This document shows, piece by piece, positions 34,811-43,746 of a stretch of DNA of 64,000 nt. Location of the stretch: NCBI GenBank assembly GCA_042096155.1, contig JBELMC010000001.1:82525-146524 (forward strand), given 5' to 3'. Below the pieces are notes generated by a model that was not told the DNA's origin, did not search any database, and saw only the letters and a program-made list of their open reading frames with translations. Position 1 is the first letter of the stretch. Each line of letters starts with the position of its first letter. The stretch comes from Dinoroseobacter sp042096155. GTDB taxonomy: Bacteria; Pseudomonadota; Alphaproteobacteria; Rhodobacterales; Rhodobacteraceae. The translations under genes were made by a program, and so were the position numbers.

Positions 34811-36111
34811 CCCAGAATTCACCCAACCTTGGTGCTCGTATGCCCTTGTTTATAGGTGTTTTTGCCACGATTTTGCTCGTTGGTGGCTTCGGCACATGGG
34901 CGATCCGCGCAACCCTCGCAGGGGCCATCATCGCCCCAGGTCAAATTCAGGTCGACCAAAACCGCCAAGTCGTTCAGCACCCAGATGGTGGCGTCGTTCA
35001 AACCATCCTCGTTGACGAGGGCGACTTGGTCGCGGCCGGCGCGCCGCTGATCCGACTTGATTCGACCCTGTTGCGCACCGACCTGGCCATTGTCGAGGGT
35101 CAGTTCTTCGAAGTCATGGCCCGCCGTGCCCGCATGGAGGCGGAACGGGATTTTACAGATACACTCACCTTTGACCCCGAATTGGCAGCCCGTGCCGAGA
35201 TCGATAACGAAGTCGCGGGCCTGATACGCGGCCAGCAAAACTTGTTCAATGCCCGCCGGATGTCGCGCGAGCAACAACGTGAGCAGCTGCTGCGCCGCAA
35301 AGACCAAATCAATAGCCAGATCGACGGTATCATTGCCCAACGCGATGCAATCACACGTCAGTTGGAGCTGATCGAGCAGGAACTGGACGCCCAGAAAAGC
35401 CTGCTGGACCGAGGGCTGACCCAGGCCAACCGTGTTCTGGCACTGCAACGCGAGCAAGCCTCGCTGGCCGGCAGTATTGGCCAGCTGACAGCAAACGCCG
35501 CCGAATCCGCGGGCCGGCAGACAGAGATTGACCTACAACTCTTAAATCTCGACACATCCCTGCAAGAAGAGGCCATCACCCGGCTGCGCGATCTTCAAGT
35601 CACCGAATCTGAACTGCGCCAACAACGCAGTGCGCTGGAAGAGCGGCTCTCTCGACTCGAAGTGCGCGCCCCGGTCTCGGGTATCATCTACGATCTGAGC
35701 GTGTTTGCGGAACGCTCCGTGATCCGTCCCGCTGACCCTTTGCTCTATATCGTGCCGCAAGATCGCCCCTTCGTCATTGCCAGCCGCGTCCAGATCATCA
35801 ATGTCGATGAAGTGGCCGTCGGCCAGACCGTTTTTATTCGGTTTTCGGCCTTTGATGCCAACGACACGCCTGAACTGTTGGGCCGCGTCATGCAAGTCTC
35901 GCCTGATGCATTCGTGGACGAGGCCACCGGGCAAAGCTATTACCGCGCCGAGATCGAACCGCTGGATGGCGAGCTGGAAAAGCTCGGCGACTTGGTGTTG
36001 ATCCCAGGCATGCCCGTCGAGGCCTTCATCCGAACCCGGGATCGCTCGCCGATGACCTATCTGCTCGAACCTTTGGCGGATCATCTTCGCCGCGCATTCC
36101 GCGAAAGCTAA
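34807..36111 (+). CDS. Type I secretion membrane fusion protein (HlyD family)
   Basis: A 434-residue periplasmic adaptor (PrtE/AprE-like). One N-terminal transmembrane helix (about residues 14-38) precedes the first lipoyl half (D-G-G-V-V-Q-T-I-L-V-D-E-G-D near 60-73). A long coiled-coil hairpin (about 110-275) and a second lipoyl/beta-barrel half with R-A-P-V-S-G near 285 follow. The ATG overlaps the ABC gene stop by 4 bases. Together they would form the inner part of a type I secretion channel. The TolC-like outer-membrane part and substrate are not in the window. Confidence 0.9.
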   Translation: MTQNSPNLGARMPLFIGVFATILLVGGFGTWAIRATLAGAIIAPGQIQVDQNRQVVQHPDGGVVQTILVDEGDLVAAGAPLIRLDSTLLRTDLAIVEGQFFEVMARRARMEAERDFTDTLTFDPELAARAEIDNEVAGLIRGQQNLFNARRMSREQQREQLLRRKDQINSQIDGIIAQRDAITRQLELIEQELDAQKSLLDRGLTQANRVLALQREQASLAGSIGQLTANAAESAGRQTEIDLQLLNLDTSLQEEAITRLRDLQVTESELRQQRSALEERLSRLEVRAPVSGIIYDLSVFAERSVIRPADPLLYIVPQDRPFVIASRVQIINVDEVAVGQTVFIRFSAFDANDTPELLGRVMQVSPDAFVDEATGQSYYRAEIEPLDGELEKLGDLVLIPGMPVEAFIRTRDRSPMTYLLEPLADHLRRAFRES

Positions 36112-36172
36112 TCGGGGCTTTAAGGTCCGGCGCGGTGCGACTAGGTTATCCAAAATTGTAACGGAGTCCCCT

Positions 36173-36637
36173 ATGTCGAACACGATCGAATCCCGCCTGG
36201 CCCAGCTTGGCGTGACCCTGCCCGATGCCCCGGCGCCCGCCGCGAATTACGTCCCCTTCGTAACCGTTGGAAACACGGTCTATGTCTCGGGCCAAGTCCC
36301 GTTTGTTGATGGCAAATTGACCCCAGGAAAGCTGGGCGCCGACACAACTGTCGCGCAAGGCGCCGAGATTGCGAAGATTTGTGCGATCCATCTTCTGGCC
36401 CAGGTCAAAAAGGCATGTGACGGTGACTTGGACCGCCTGGTGCGGGTCGTGAAACTCACTGGTTTTGTAAATTCGACGGCTGATTTTGGCGATCAGCCGA
36501 AAGTGATCAACGGCGCGTCCGATTTCCTGGTCGAAGCGCTCGGCGATCGGGGCCGTCATGCGCGCTCTGCGGTCAGCGCGGCCAGTCTTCCTTTCGGCGT
36601 CGCCGTCGAAATCGAAGGTATTTTTGAAATCGCATGA
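36173..36637 (+). CDS. RidA/YjgF-family protein
   Basis: A 154-residue member of the RidA family in the longer YjgF-like subgroup. V-Y-V-S-G-Q-V-P near 37 and the C-terminal H-A-R-S-A-V-S-A-A-S-L-P-F-G near 126-139 are the family pattern, including the arginine that binds the carboxylate. RidA enzymes hydrolyse reactive enamines and imines; in this subgroup the exact activity is often untested. It opens a five-gene run and overlaps the next gene by 4 bases. Confidence 0.9.
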   Translation: MSNTIESRLAQLGVTLPDAPAPAANYVPFVTVGNTVYVSGQVPFVDGKLTPGKLGADTTVAQGAEIAKICAIHLLAQVKKACDGDLDRLVRVVKLTGFVNSTADFGDQPKVINGASDFLVEALGDRGRHARSAVSAASLPFGVAVEIEGIFEIA

Positions 36638-37383
36638 TTCCCCTGCCGGATGATTTCCTGCGCATCCCATTGGCCCATCGCGGCTATCACAATGCCGCTT
36701 TGGGCCGGATCGAAAACAGTGTCGGCGCGATCCGCGCCGCCATTGACGCAGGCTACGGAATCGAGCTGGACCTGCAACCCTCCCTGGATGGGCAGGCCGT
36801 TGTATTCCATGATGCGACACTCGATCGGCTCACGGCACAGACCGGCCAGACAGCTCAGTACACCGCCGCCGCGCTTGGCGAAATTGCGCTGAAAAACAGC
36901 ACAGACACCATCCCGACATTGCCTGAAATCTTGGATCTGGTGCACGGCCAGGCGCCCTTGTTGATCGAGCTGAAATCTCAACCTGACCGCGACAGTGACG
37001 TGCTGGAACAGGCCACCGCACATGCGCTGCACAGCTATCAAGGTCCTGCCGCTGTCATGTCATTTGATCCACGTATGATCGCACGGCTCGTCGATATTCT
37101 GCCCGATGTTCCGCGCGGCCTTGTCACCGGCAGTTTCGGCCCAGATTGGCAATGGCCGGACCCTGTGCGGGACAGATTGCGCATGATCCCAGACTACCAC
37201 GCTGTGAAGGCCAGCTTTATCAGCCATGAGCTGCGCGATCTGGACCGTCCACGCGTCCAGCAGCTCAAGGTCGAAGGCACAACGGTTCTGACCTGGACCG
37301 TCACCTCGCAGGCCCAGGAAAATGAAGCGCGAAAAGTTGCGGATAATATCACATTCGAAGGCTACGTCGCCGCACGACCTTGA
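36634..37383 (+). CDS. Glycerophosphodiester phosphodiesterase
   Basis: A 249-residue GDPD TIM-barrel enzyme that splits glycerophosphodiesters to glycerol-3-phosphate and an alcohol. The catalytic H-R-G at 16-18, E-N at about 28-29, E-L-D-L near 46-49 and V-V-F-H-D-A-T near 58-64 are intact, and E-L-K is near 110. No signal peptide is seen, so it is cytoplasmic (UgpQ-like). Its product could feed the glpD of this same region. Confidence 0.92.
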   Translation: MIPLPDDFLRIPLAHRGYHNAALGRIENSVGAIRAAIDAGYGIELDLQPSLDGQAVVFHDATLDRLTAQTGQTAQYTAAALGEIALKNSTDTIPTLPEILDLVHGQAPLLIELKSQPDRDSDVLEQATAHALHSYQGPAAVMSFDPRMIARLVDILPDVPRGLVTGSFGPDWQWPDPVRDRLRMIPDYHAVKASFISHELRDLDRPRVQQLKVEGTTVLTWTVTSQAQENEARKVADNITFEGYVAARP

Positions 37384-37432
37384 CCCGCCTGCCACCTGCG
37401 CCATTTGTCGGTCAACAGAGCAAAAGGCCGCC

Positions 37433-38623
37433 ATGACCACGCCCCAAACCGACGTCGCGCTTCGCGTGCTCACCACATTGTCTGACATCGACGCTGCAGA
37501 CTGGGATGCTTGCGCTTGCCCAGAGGCCGCTACCGGGCGGCCCTATGACCCGTTCACAACCCACCGGTTTTTATACGCGCTGGAACAATCAGGCAGCACC
37601 GGGCCAGGCACCGGATGGGATCCGCGTTATCTGGTCGTTCATCTGGACGATGCGATTGTCGCCACTGCCGCGATGTATGTAAAATCCCACAGCCAGGGCG
37701 AGTATATCTTCGATCATAACTGGGCCCATGCCTATGAAAACGCAGGGGGGGCCTATTACCCAAAACTGCAAATCGCGGTGCCGTTCACCCCCGCCACGGG
37801 ACGCCGTTTCTTGGTGAAACCGGGATATGAAGCTGTCGGCCAGGCCGCGCTGGTCCAGGGCGCCGTGCAACTTGCCGTCGACAATAAGGTCTCGTCGCTG
37901 CACATCACGTTTTGCACAGAAGCCGAAGCGAAAGCGGGCGACGCGATGGGGCTCATGCCTCGAGCCAGTCAGCAGTTTCATTGGGAAAACAACGGCTATG
38001 CCAGCTTTGATGATTTTCTCTCAGCGCTCAGTTCACGCAAACGCAAGGCGATCCGCAAAGAACGCGCCACCGCACAGGCCTTTGGGGGTCACATCAAAAC
38101 GCTGACGGGCGCGCAGATCGAACCGCACCATTGGGACGCTATTTGGCAGTTTTATCAGGACACCGGCGCGCGCAAATGGGGCACGCCCTATCTGACCCGC
38201 GCATTTTTCGATGCCGCGCATGACACCTTGCGCGATGACATCGTGCTGATCCTTGCAGAGAAAGACGGCAAAAACGTCGCGGGTGCCGTCAATTTCATCG
38301 GACGAAACACGCTCTATGGGCGCTATTGGGGGTGCATCGAAGACCACTCCTGCCTGCATTTTGAAGCCTGCTATTATCAGGCCATTGACTACGCCATTGC
38401 GCATAAACTCGCGACTGTCGAGGCGGGCGCCCAAGGCGCGCACAAGCTGGCACGCGGGTATTTGCCGGTCACCACGCATTCATTGCACTGGGTGCGCGAC
38501 CCCGGTTTTGCCGATGCCATCGCCCGCTATCTTAAAGAAGAACGACGCGCTGTTGATCATGAAAATACCGTGATGACAGATTTCGGCCCGTTCAAACGCC
38601 TGCGGATCGAGGACCCACAATGA
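37433..38623 (+). CDS. GNAT/FemAB-like acyltransferase (DUF482 type)
   Basis: A 396-residue protein of the family often labelled peptidoglycan biosynthesis protein or GNAT N-acetyltransferase (COG3146). Typical segments: Y-D-P-F near 39, W-A-H-A-Y-E near 102, P-x-L-Q-I-A-V-P-F-T-P-A-T-G near 118, K-R-K-A-I-R-K-E-R near 203, Y-G-R-Y-W-G near 300 and the C-terminal A-Q-G-x-H-K-L-A-R-G-Y near 336. The substrate is unknown. The start ATG is 49 bases after the phosphodiesterase; the open frame is longer but overlaps that gene. It overlaps phhB by 4 bases. Confidence 0.83.
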   Translation: MTTPQTDVALRVLTTLSDIDAADWDACACPEAATGRPYDPFTTHRFLYALEQSGSTGPGTGWDPRYLVVHLDDAIVATAAMYVKSHSQGEYIFDHNWAHAYENAGGAYYPKLQIAVPFTPATGRRFLVKPGYEAVGQAALVQGAVQLAVDNKVSSLHITFCTEAEAKAGDAMGLMPRASQQFHWENNGYASFDDFLSALSSRKRKAIRKERATAQAFGGHIKTLTGAQIEPHHWDAIWQFYQDTGARKWGTPYLTRAFFDAAHDTLRDDIVLILAEKDGKNVAGAVNFIGRNTLYGRYWGCIEDHSCLHFEACYYQAIDYAIAHKLATVEAGAQGAHKLARGYLPVTTHSLHWVRDPGFADAIARYLKEERRAVDHENTVMTDFGPFKRLRIEDPQ

Positions 38624-38913
38624 CAGATATTACAGCTTTGCGCGCCTCTGGATGGGCTTTGCGCAGTGACGGCAATGCCCTTGAAAAAACGTTTACTTTC
38701 AAGAATTTCAGCCAAGCCTTCGCCTGGATGACCCGGGTTGCAATGGTCGCCGAGACACTCAACCACCACCCCGAATGGTCGAACGTTTACAAAACGGTGA
38801 CAGTTACGTTAATCACGCATGACACGGGCGGGCTGACCGAGCTCGACATTAAACTTGCGACCAAAATGGATCAGTTTCACACATGCTCAGCGCCGAGGAT
38901 ATCACCGCAATAA
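38620..38913 (+). CDS. phhB: 4a-hydroxytetrahydrobiopterin dehydratase
   Basis: A 97-residue pterin-4a-carbinolamine dehydratase. The active-site H-H-P-E-W near 46-50, T-H-D-x-G-G-L-T near 67-74 and the closing D-I-K-L-A segment are all present. It recycles the pterin cofactor of aromatic amino acid hydroxylases, but no phenylalanine hydroxylase is in the window. The final 31 bases overlap the mscS start in another frame. Confidence 0.93.
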   Translation: MTDITALRASGWALRSDGNALEKTFTFKNFSQAFAWMTRVAMVAETLNHHPEWSNVYKTVTVTLITHDTGGLTELDIKLATKMDQFHTCSAPRISPQ

Positions 38914-39707
38914 TCCACAACAATCTCGACCGTGCCCTGCAACTGAGCACCAACGTGCTGATCGCGGCACTGATCTTGATCGTGGCGTTTTGGATCTCGG
39001 GACGTGTTCGGACCTTTCTCAGCGATATCGGCGACGACCAGCCCGAGATCGACGACACATTGTTCACCTTTATCGGCTCGGTCGCGCGCTATCTGATCCT
39101 TGCGCTCGCGTTTATTTTTGTGCTCAACCGCTTCGGGATCCAGACCACATCGCTTGTGGCCTTGCTTGGTGCGGCAGGGCTCGCCATTGGTTTGGCGCTG
39201 CAAGGCACGCTGTCCAATATCGCTGCGGGGGTCATGCTTGTGGTCTTTCGCCCCTTCAAGATGGATCAATTTGTTGAGATCGCTGGGTATTCAGGAACAG
39301 TGAAAGCAATCACCTTGTTCACGACCGAAATTGCCACCCTCGACAATATCCAGATCACCATTCCCAATGGCCAGGTTTGGGACAGCGCGATCAAGAACTA
39401 TTCGGCCTACGACACCCGCATGATCGATCTGACCATCGGGGTCAGCTACAGCACCGATCTTAAAAAAGCAGAAACCGTTTTGATGGATCTGATCACCGCC
39501 GATCCGCGCAGTCACGTGACACCGGCACCGTTTGTGAAGGTCACCAACCTTGGCGACAGCTCGGTGGATTTCAAAGTCCGGGTCTGGAGCGATGCGTCAG
39601 ACAATTGGGGGCTGAAATGCGACCTGATCCGCGCGATCAAAGACAGCTTTGACGCGCATGGGATCGAGATCCCGTTCCCCACGCAGACCATCATCCAAAC
39701 CCAGTAA
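38883..39707 (+). CDS. MscS-family small-conductance mechanosensitive channel
   Basis: A 274-residue inner-membrane channel that opens under hypo-osmotic stress. Three helices are followed by the pore helix TM3 (A-A-G-L-A-I-G-L-A-L-Q-G-T-L-S-N-I near 98-114, glycine-alanine rich). The cytoplasmic beta domain starts at F-R-P-F-K-M-D-Q-F-V. Length and layout match E. coli MscS. The start lies inside phhB, with an open region before it occupied by that gene. It closes the ridA-to-mscS run. Confidence 0.92.
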   Translation: MLSAEDITAIIHNNLDRALQLSTNVLIAALILIVAFWISGRVRTFLSDIGDDQPEIDDTLFTFIGSVARYLILALAFIFVLNRFGIQTTSLVALLGAAGLAIGLALQGTLSNIAAGVMLVVFRPFKMDQFVEIAGYSGTVKAITLFTTEIATLDNIQITIPNGQVWDSAIKNYSAYDTRMIDLTIGVSYSTDLKKAETVLMDLITADPRSHVTPAPFVKVTNLGDSSVDFKVRVWSDASDNWGLKCDLIRAIKDSFDAHGIEIPFPTQTIIQTQ

Positions 39708-39769
39708 ACTCAGGGGGCTCCGGCTCGTCTCGATGGCATGCGCGCATCAGCGCTGTCAAAGCGCCGCGG

Positions 39770-40258
39770 CTAGATCGCCGCGAGCAACGCCTCGCCACCG
39801 GACACCTCGCACATGCCCGGAGCATCTTCGGCCTGCAAAATCTTGACCACGCCATCTTCCACCAACATCGCATAGCGTTTGGACCGCGCGACGAGACCTG
39901 CGGGCGGCGCATCGAAATCCATGCCCATCGCCTTGGTGAACGTACTCTGCGCATCGCCCAGCATGGTGATTCCGGCCTCTGCTGCACCGGTGACCTCGCC
40001 CCAGCTTTTCATCACAAACGGATCGTTCACCGAGACACAGATGATCTCATCGACACCTTTGGCAGCAAACTGGTCCTTGGTGCGGATAAAGCTCGGCACA
40101 TGGGCAGAGTGGCAGGTCGGCGTGAACGCGCCTGGCACGGCAAAGATAACCACCTTGCGGCCTTTGGTCAGTGCTGCCATTTCGACAGCTTCTGGGCCGC
40201 TTTCGCCGATTTTAACCAAGCTTGCGTCCGGCAGTGCGTCACCTGCGGAAATTGCCAT
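39770..40258 (-). CDS. Peroxiredoxin (Prx5/AhpE-like redoxin)
   Basis: A 162-residue thiol peroxidase. The peroxidatic cysteine is C49 in P-G-A-F-T-P-T-C-H. Other cysteines at 74 and 150 (D-A-P-G-M-C-E-V-S-G) include the position used as resolving cysteine in Prx5. It reduces hydrogen peroxide and organic hydroperoxides, usually with glutathione/glutaredoxin in this group. The start is the ATG of M-A-I-S-A-G-D; the frame is longer but unconserved. It is divergent from a flavoprotein gene 81 bases away. Confidence 0.92.
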   Translation of the reverse strand: MAISAGDALPDASLVKIGESGPEAVEMAALTKGRKVVIFAVPGAFTPTCHSAHVPSFIRTKDQFAAKGVDEIICVSVNDPFVMKSWGEVTGAAEAGITMLGDAQSTFTKAMGMDFDAPPAGLVARSKRYAMLVEDGVVKILQAEDAPGMCEVSGGEALLAAI

Positions 40259-40339
40259 ATCTGTGATTCCTCTGGATTGTGTTCGTGCCGATGTCACATA
40301 TAGGGTGCCATGCAAGCGCACCAGAGCAAAGGTCAAAAC

Positions 40340-41548
40340 ATGTCTCACATCGTGGTTATCGGGGCCGGTCAGGCTGGGTCCTCTCTTGTTGCCAAACTGC
40401 GCAAGACAGGGTTCGACGGCGACGTTACCTTAATCGGCGAAGAGCCCGTTCTTCCCTATCAAAGACCCCCTCTTTCAAAAGGGTACCTGCTTGGCGATAT
40501 GGGGCTGGAGCGTCTGTATCTGCGCCCCGAGGCTTTTTACACTGACCAGAACATCACGTTGCACCTGGGCCAACGGGTCACCGGGATCGATCCGGCGTCT
40601 CAAACGATAGATCTTGGCGATGCAGTGCTCCGCTATAGTCAGTTGGCTTTAACGACAGGCTCAGCCCCGCGTCATTTGCCAGCCAGTATTGGCGGCAATC
40701 TTGGCGGTGTTCATGTGGTCCGCACCTTATCGGATGTCGATCATATGGCGGCGGGGGTCACCGAAAACGCCCGGGTCTTGATCGTCGGCGGCGGGTATAT
40801 TGGGCTGGAGGCCGCCGCCGTCTGCGCCAAAAAGGGCATGCAGGTCGTTTTGGTCGAGATGGCCGAGCGCATCTTGCAACGCGTGGCCGCCGCCGCCACC
40901 AGTGATTTTTTTCGCGATCTGCATACCCAAAACGGGGTCGATATCCGCGAGGGCGTCGGACTGACCCGGCTGCTTGGCGAAACACGGGTCGAGGGCGCTA
41001 TTTTGACCGACGGGACCCAGCTTGCGCTTGATATGGTTATCGTCGGTGTCGGCATCACACCGGGCACAGCACTGGCGGACGCCGCCGGTCTGACCCTCGA
41101 CAACGGGATCGCCACCGACGCTTTGGGCCGCACCTCAGACAGGTCGATTTGGTCGGCGGGTGATTGCGCCTCCTTTGTTTATCGCGGATCTCGTATCCGG
41201 TTAGAATCGGTTCAAAACGCCATTGATCAAGCCGAATGCGTCGCCGAGAATATGCTCGGCGCTGACAAGCCCTATCTTCCAAAACCTTGGTTTTGGTCCG
41301 ACCAATATGACGTCAAATTGCAGATTGCAGGTCTGAATTCGGGTTATGACAGCACCGTCACGCGCCCTGGTGACAAACCCGGAACTCAGTCGGTCTGGTA
41401 TTATGAAGGAGAGACGTTGCGCGCCGTCGACGCGATGAACGACCCGCGCGCCTATATGATTGGCAAACGGCTGATCGAGGCGGACAAATCGCCTGCAGCT
41501 GCCACCATCGCAGATCCCTCAACGGCTCTCAAATCCCTTTTGGGATGA
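40340..41548 (+). CDS. FAD/NAD(P) ferredoxin reductase-like oxidoreductase
   Basis: A 402-residue flavoprotein of the putidaredoxin/rhodocoxin reductase type. The N-terminal FAD motif G-A-G-Q-A-G is at 8-13, followed by P-Y-Q-R-P-P-L-S-K. A second dinucleotide motif, G-G-G-Y-I-G-L-E, near 152 binds NAD(P)H. A late G-D-C-A segment near 277 contacts FAD, and the C-terminal W-S-D-Q-Y-D-V-K-L-Q-I-A-G is family-specific. It normally passes electrons to a [2Fe-2S] ferredoxin for a P450 or dioxygenase; none is adjacent. It overlaps rsmD by 4 bases. Confidence 0.9.
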   Translation: MSHIVVIGAGQAGSSLVAKLRKTGFDGDVTLIGEEPVLPYQRPPLSKGYLLGDMGLERLYLRPEAFYTDQNITLHLGQRVTGIDPASQTIDLGDAVLRYSQLALTTGSAPRHLPASIGGNLGGVHVVRTLSDVDHMAAGVTENARVLIVGGGYIGLEAAAVCAKKGMQVVLVEMAERILQRVAAAATSDFFRDLHTQNGVDIREGVGLTRLLGETRVEGAILTDGTQLALDMVIVGVGITPGTALADAAGLTLDNGIATDALGRTSDRSIWSAGDCASFVYRGSRIRLESVQNAIDQAECVAENMLGADKPYLPKPWFWSDQYDVKLQIAGLNSGYDSTVTRPGDKPGTQSVWYYEGETLRAVDAMNDPRAYMIGKRLIEADKSPAAATIADPSTALKSLLG

Positions 41549-42108
41549 GGATCATCGCTGGCAGCCGCAAGGGCCTCCATCTGAGCAGCGTCGGCAAAGG
41601 CGACAGCGGCGCGCATTTGCGCCCCACTTCAGACCGTGTGCGCGAAGCTTTGTTCAACACGCTCGCCGGGGGCAGGTTTGGCGATCCCTTGACCGACGCG
41701 ATCGTTCTGGATCTGTTTGCAGGCACCGGCGCGCTGGCTTTCGAGGCCCTGTCGCGCGGCGCAGCTTCCGCGGTGCTGGTCGAAAACGGACGCGTCGCCC
41801 AAAAGCTGATTGCTGAAAACACCCGGTTAACCAAGTTCGAAGACCAGGTTTCCGTATTGCCGTGCGACGCCAAAAAGATGCCACAGAACCGGGGCGCGGC
41901 GGCGAATCTGGTGTTTCTCGATCCGCCCTATGGTGTTCAATTGGGAACATTTTCGATTAATTGTGCATATCGCAATGGTTGGATTGCCCCTGCAGCTTTG
42001 ATCATTTGGGAAGAAAATGCGCCCCAGGCCGCGCCTGACGGGTTTACCCTTTTGGATCACCGCCGTTATGGCGGAACCCATGTCACCGTGTTGAAAGCAC
42101 CTGCTTAG
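41545..42108 (+). CDS. rsmD: 16S rRNA m2G966 methyltransferase RsmD
   Basis: A 187-residue SAM-dependent methyltransferase that modifies G966 of 16S rRNA. It starts with M-R-I-I-A-G-S-R-K-G, has R-P-T-S-D-R-V-R-E-A-L-F-N near 27-39, the SAM motif L-D-L-F-A-G-T-G near 55-62, and the catalytic D-P-P-Y near 130. Length is normal. The 3' end overlaps the convergent map gene by 4 bases. Confidence 0.95.
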   Translation: MRIIAGSRKGLHLSSVGKGDSGAHLRPTSDRVREALFNTLAGGRFGDPLTDAIVLDLFAGTGALAFEALSRGAASAVLVENGRVAQKLIAENTRLTKFEDQVSVLPCDAKKMPQNRGAAANLVFLDPPYGVQLGTFSINCAYRNGWIAPAALIIWEENAPQAAPDGFTLLDHRRYGGTHVTVLKAPA

Positions 42109-42929
42109 CCGTAAGTAGGATGGAACTTTCCTGCAGCAGAAAGCGTAAAGATTTCCGCACCTTCGCTGGTAATTCCAATAGAATGCTCGAATTGCGCGCT
42201 CAACGATTTGTCGCGGGTCACGGCGGTCCAGTCATCCCCCAGCACCTTGGTTTCAGGACGTCCCAGATTTACCATCGGCTCAATCGTGAAAAACATGCCT
42301 TCTTCCAGCTTCGGCCCGGTTCCAGCGCGCCCATAATGTAGCACATTTGGGGGTGCGTGGAACACTCGCCCCAACCCATGGCCGCAAAAGTCCCGGACAA
42401 CGCTCATACGCTGCGGTTCGACAAAAGACTGAATCGCATGACCAATATCGCCAAATGTATTGCCCGGCTTGGCCGCCTCGATCCCCTTGAACAGCGCTTC
42501 ATGGGTGACTTCAATCAACCGTTCCGCTTTGCGCGCCAATTTGCCCGCAACAAACATCCGACTGGTATCGCCAAACCAGCCATCCACAATAACTGTGACG
42601 TCGATATTCAAAATATCACCGTCTTTCAATATTTTAGAGCTTGGAATTCCATGGCAGACAACATGGTTGATCGAAATACATGACGCATGTTTATAGCCCT
42701 TGTAACCAATTGTTGCCGAGGTCGCGCCAGCGTCATGCACCATCTGCTCGATCGCTGAATCGATCGCTTCAGTCGTCACACCCGGCTGCACCATCGGGGC
42801 GATATCATCCAAAATACGCGCGGCCAAAGCCCCGGCTTGATACATGCCTGCGAAATCCTCTGGGTCGTAAAGGCGGATGCCGTCGCGGTTCACACGGCCT
42901 TTGCTTGGATGGTCCACAGGACACCTCAT
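42105..42929 (-). CDS. map: Methionine aminopeptidase, type I
   Basis: A 274-residue metalloenzyme that removes the initiator methionine. The five metal ligands of the pita-bread fold are in the expected motifs: D in N-I-D-V-T near 111, D in G-D-T-S-R near 122, H in G-H-G-L-G near 185, E in F-F-T-I-E-P near 218 and E near 249. The substrate-site C-H-G-I-P near 92 is intact. An N-terminal extension of about 25 residues precedes the conserved domain. It lies 49 bases after sfsA on the same strand. Confidence 0.95.
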   Translation of the reverse strand: MRCPVDHPSKGRVNRDGIRLYDPEDFAGMYQAGALAARILDDIAPMVQPGVTTEAIDSAIEQMVHDAGATSATIGYKGYKHASCISINHVVCHGIPSSKILKDGDILNIDVTVIVDGWFGDTSRMFVAGKLARKAERLIEVTHEALFKGIEAAKPGNTFGDIGHAIQSFVEPQRMSVVRDFCGHGLGRVFHAPPNVLHYGRAGTGPKLEEGMFFTIEPMVNLGRPETKVLGDDWTAVTRDKSLSAQFEHSIGITSEGAEIFTLSAAGKFHPTYG

Positions 42930-42978
42930 TTTTGCAATTCGCGCCTTATATCAGGAGTATGTGGGATTCACTAGGGAA

Positions 42979-43698
42979 TCAACACGCGCGTGACGTGGGG
43001 TCTAGTTCATGGGGCCTGTCCAACCAGACCCCATCGAGGGTCATTTCAGCGCCATAAGAGAGCATCTCGACACCGGCGGCGCGGGCGGCATCGAACGCGC
43101 GGGCATAGCCCGGATCCAGATCAGCCGCGATGCGCAATCCGCTACAATCGGTACGCTGAATCAGATACACCATCACGGCACGATGGCCTGCGCAAACCAT
43201 ATTTGTCAGCTCTGCCAAATGCTTGGCACCGCGATCTGTCACACAGTCCGGAAACTCCGCCCAAGGCGTGTTGCGCCGTAACGTAACACTTTTCACTTCG
43301 ACATAGGCATCGGGTAACCCCTTGGCCCGGCATAAAAAATCCACTCTAGACCGCAAACCATAGGGAACCTCCGCTCGGATATCGGTATAGTCAGACAGCG
43401 CAGGAACCAGCCCGGCTCTGAGGCCTTCACCCACCACTTTATTGGGCACACCAGTGTCGATCCCAGCCAAATTTGCACCATCGAGTTGGGTCAGACGCCA
43501 GCCAAATTTCAACTTTTTGCGAGGGTCGTCATTGGGCTCTAGCCAGATCAGAGACCCCGGCTCAGCAAGTCCCAGCATCGCGCCAGGGTTGGGACAATGG
43601 ATTGTAACCTCGCGCCCGGTATCAAGGACCGCATCGGCCAGAAACCTTTTGTAACGACGGATCAACCGCGCCGGGATGAGAGGGGATTGAAAGCGCAT
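42979..43698 (-). CDS. sfsA: SfsA family DNA/RNA nuclease
   Basis: A 239-residue protein of the sugar fermentation stimulation A family, which has an OB-like N-terminus and a nuclease-like core. Motifs include R-R-Y-K-R-F-L-A-D near 13, H-C-P-N-P-G-A-M near 34-41, R-V-D-F-L near 117, and the Y-V-E-V-K-S-V-T-L catalytic strand near 131-139. The biological role is not well established. It is divergent from the cinA-like gene across 48 bases. Confidence 0.92.
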   Translation of the reverse strand: MRFQSPLIPARLIRRYKRFLADAVLDTGREVTIHCPNPGAMLGLAEPGSLIWLEPNDDPRKKLKFGWRLTQLDGANLAGIDTGVPNKVVGEGLRAGLVPALSDYTDIRAEVPYGLRSRVDFLCRAKGLPDAYVEVKSVTLRRNTPWAEFPDCVTDRGAKHLAELTNMVCAGHRAVMVYLIQRTDCSGLRIAADLDPGYARAFDAARAAGVEMLSYGAEMTLDGVWLDRPHELDPTSRAC

Positions 43699-43746
43699 AA
43701 CACGCGGCCTACACCCCTATGGGGACCATGCCAAGGAGCTTGCTTG

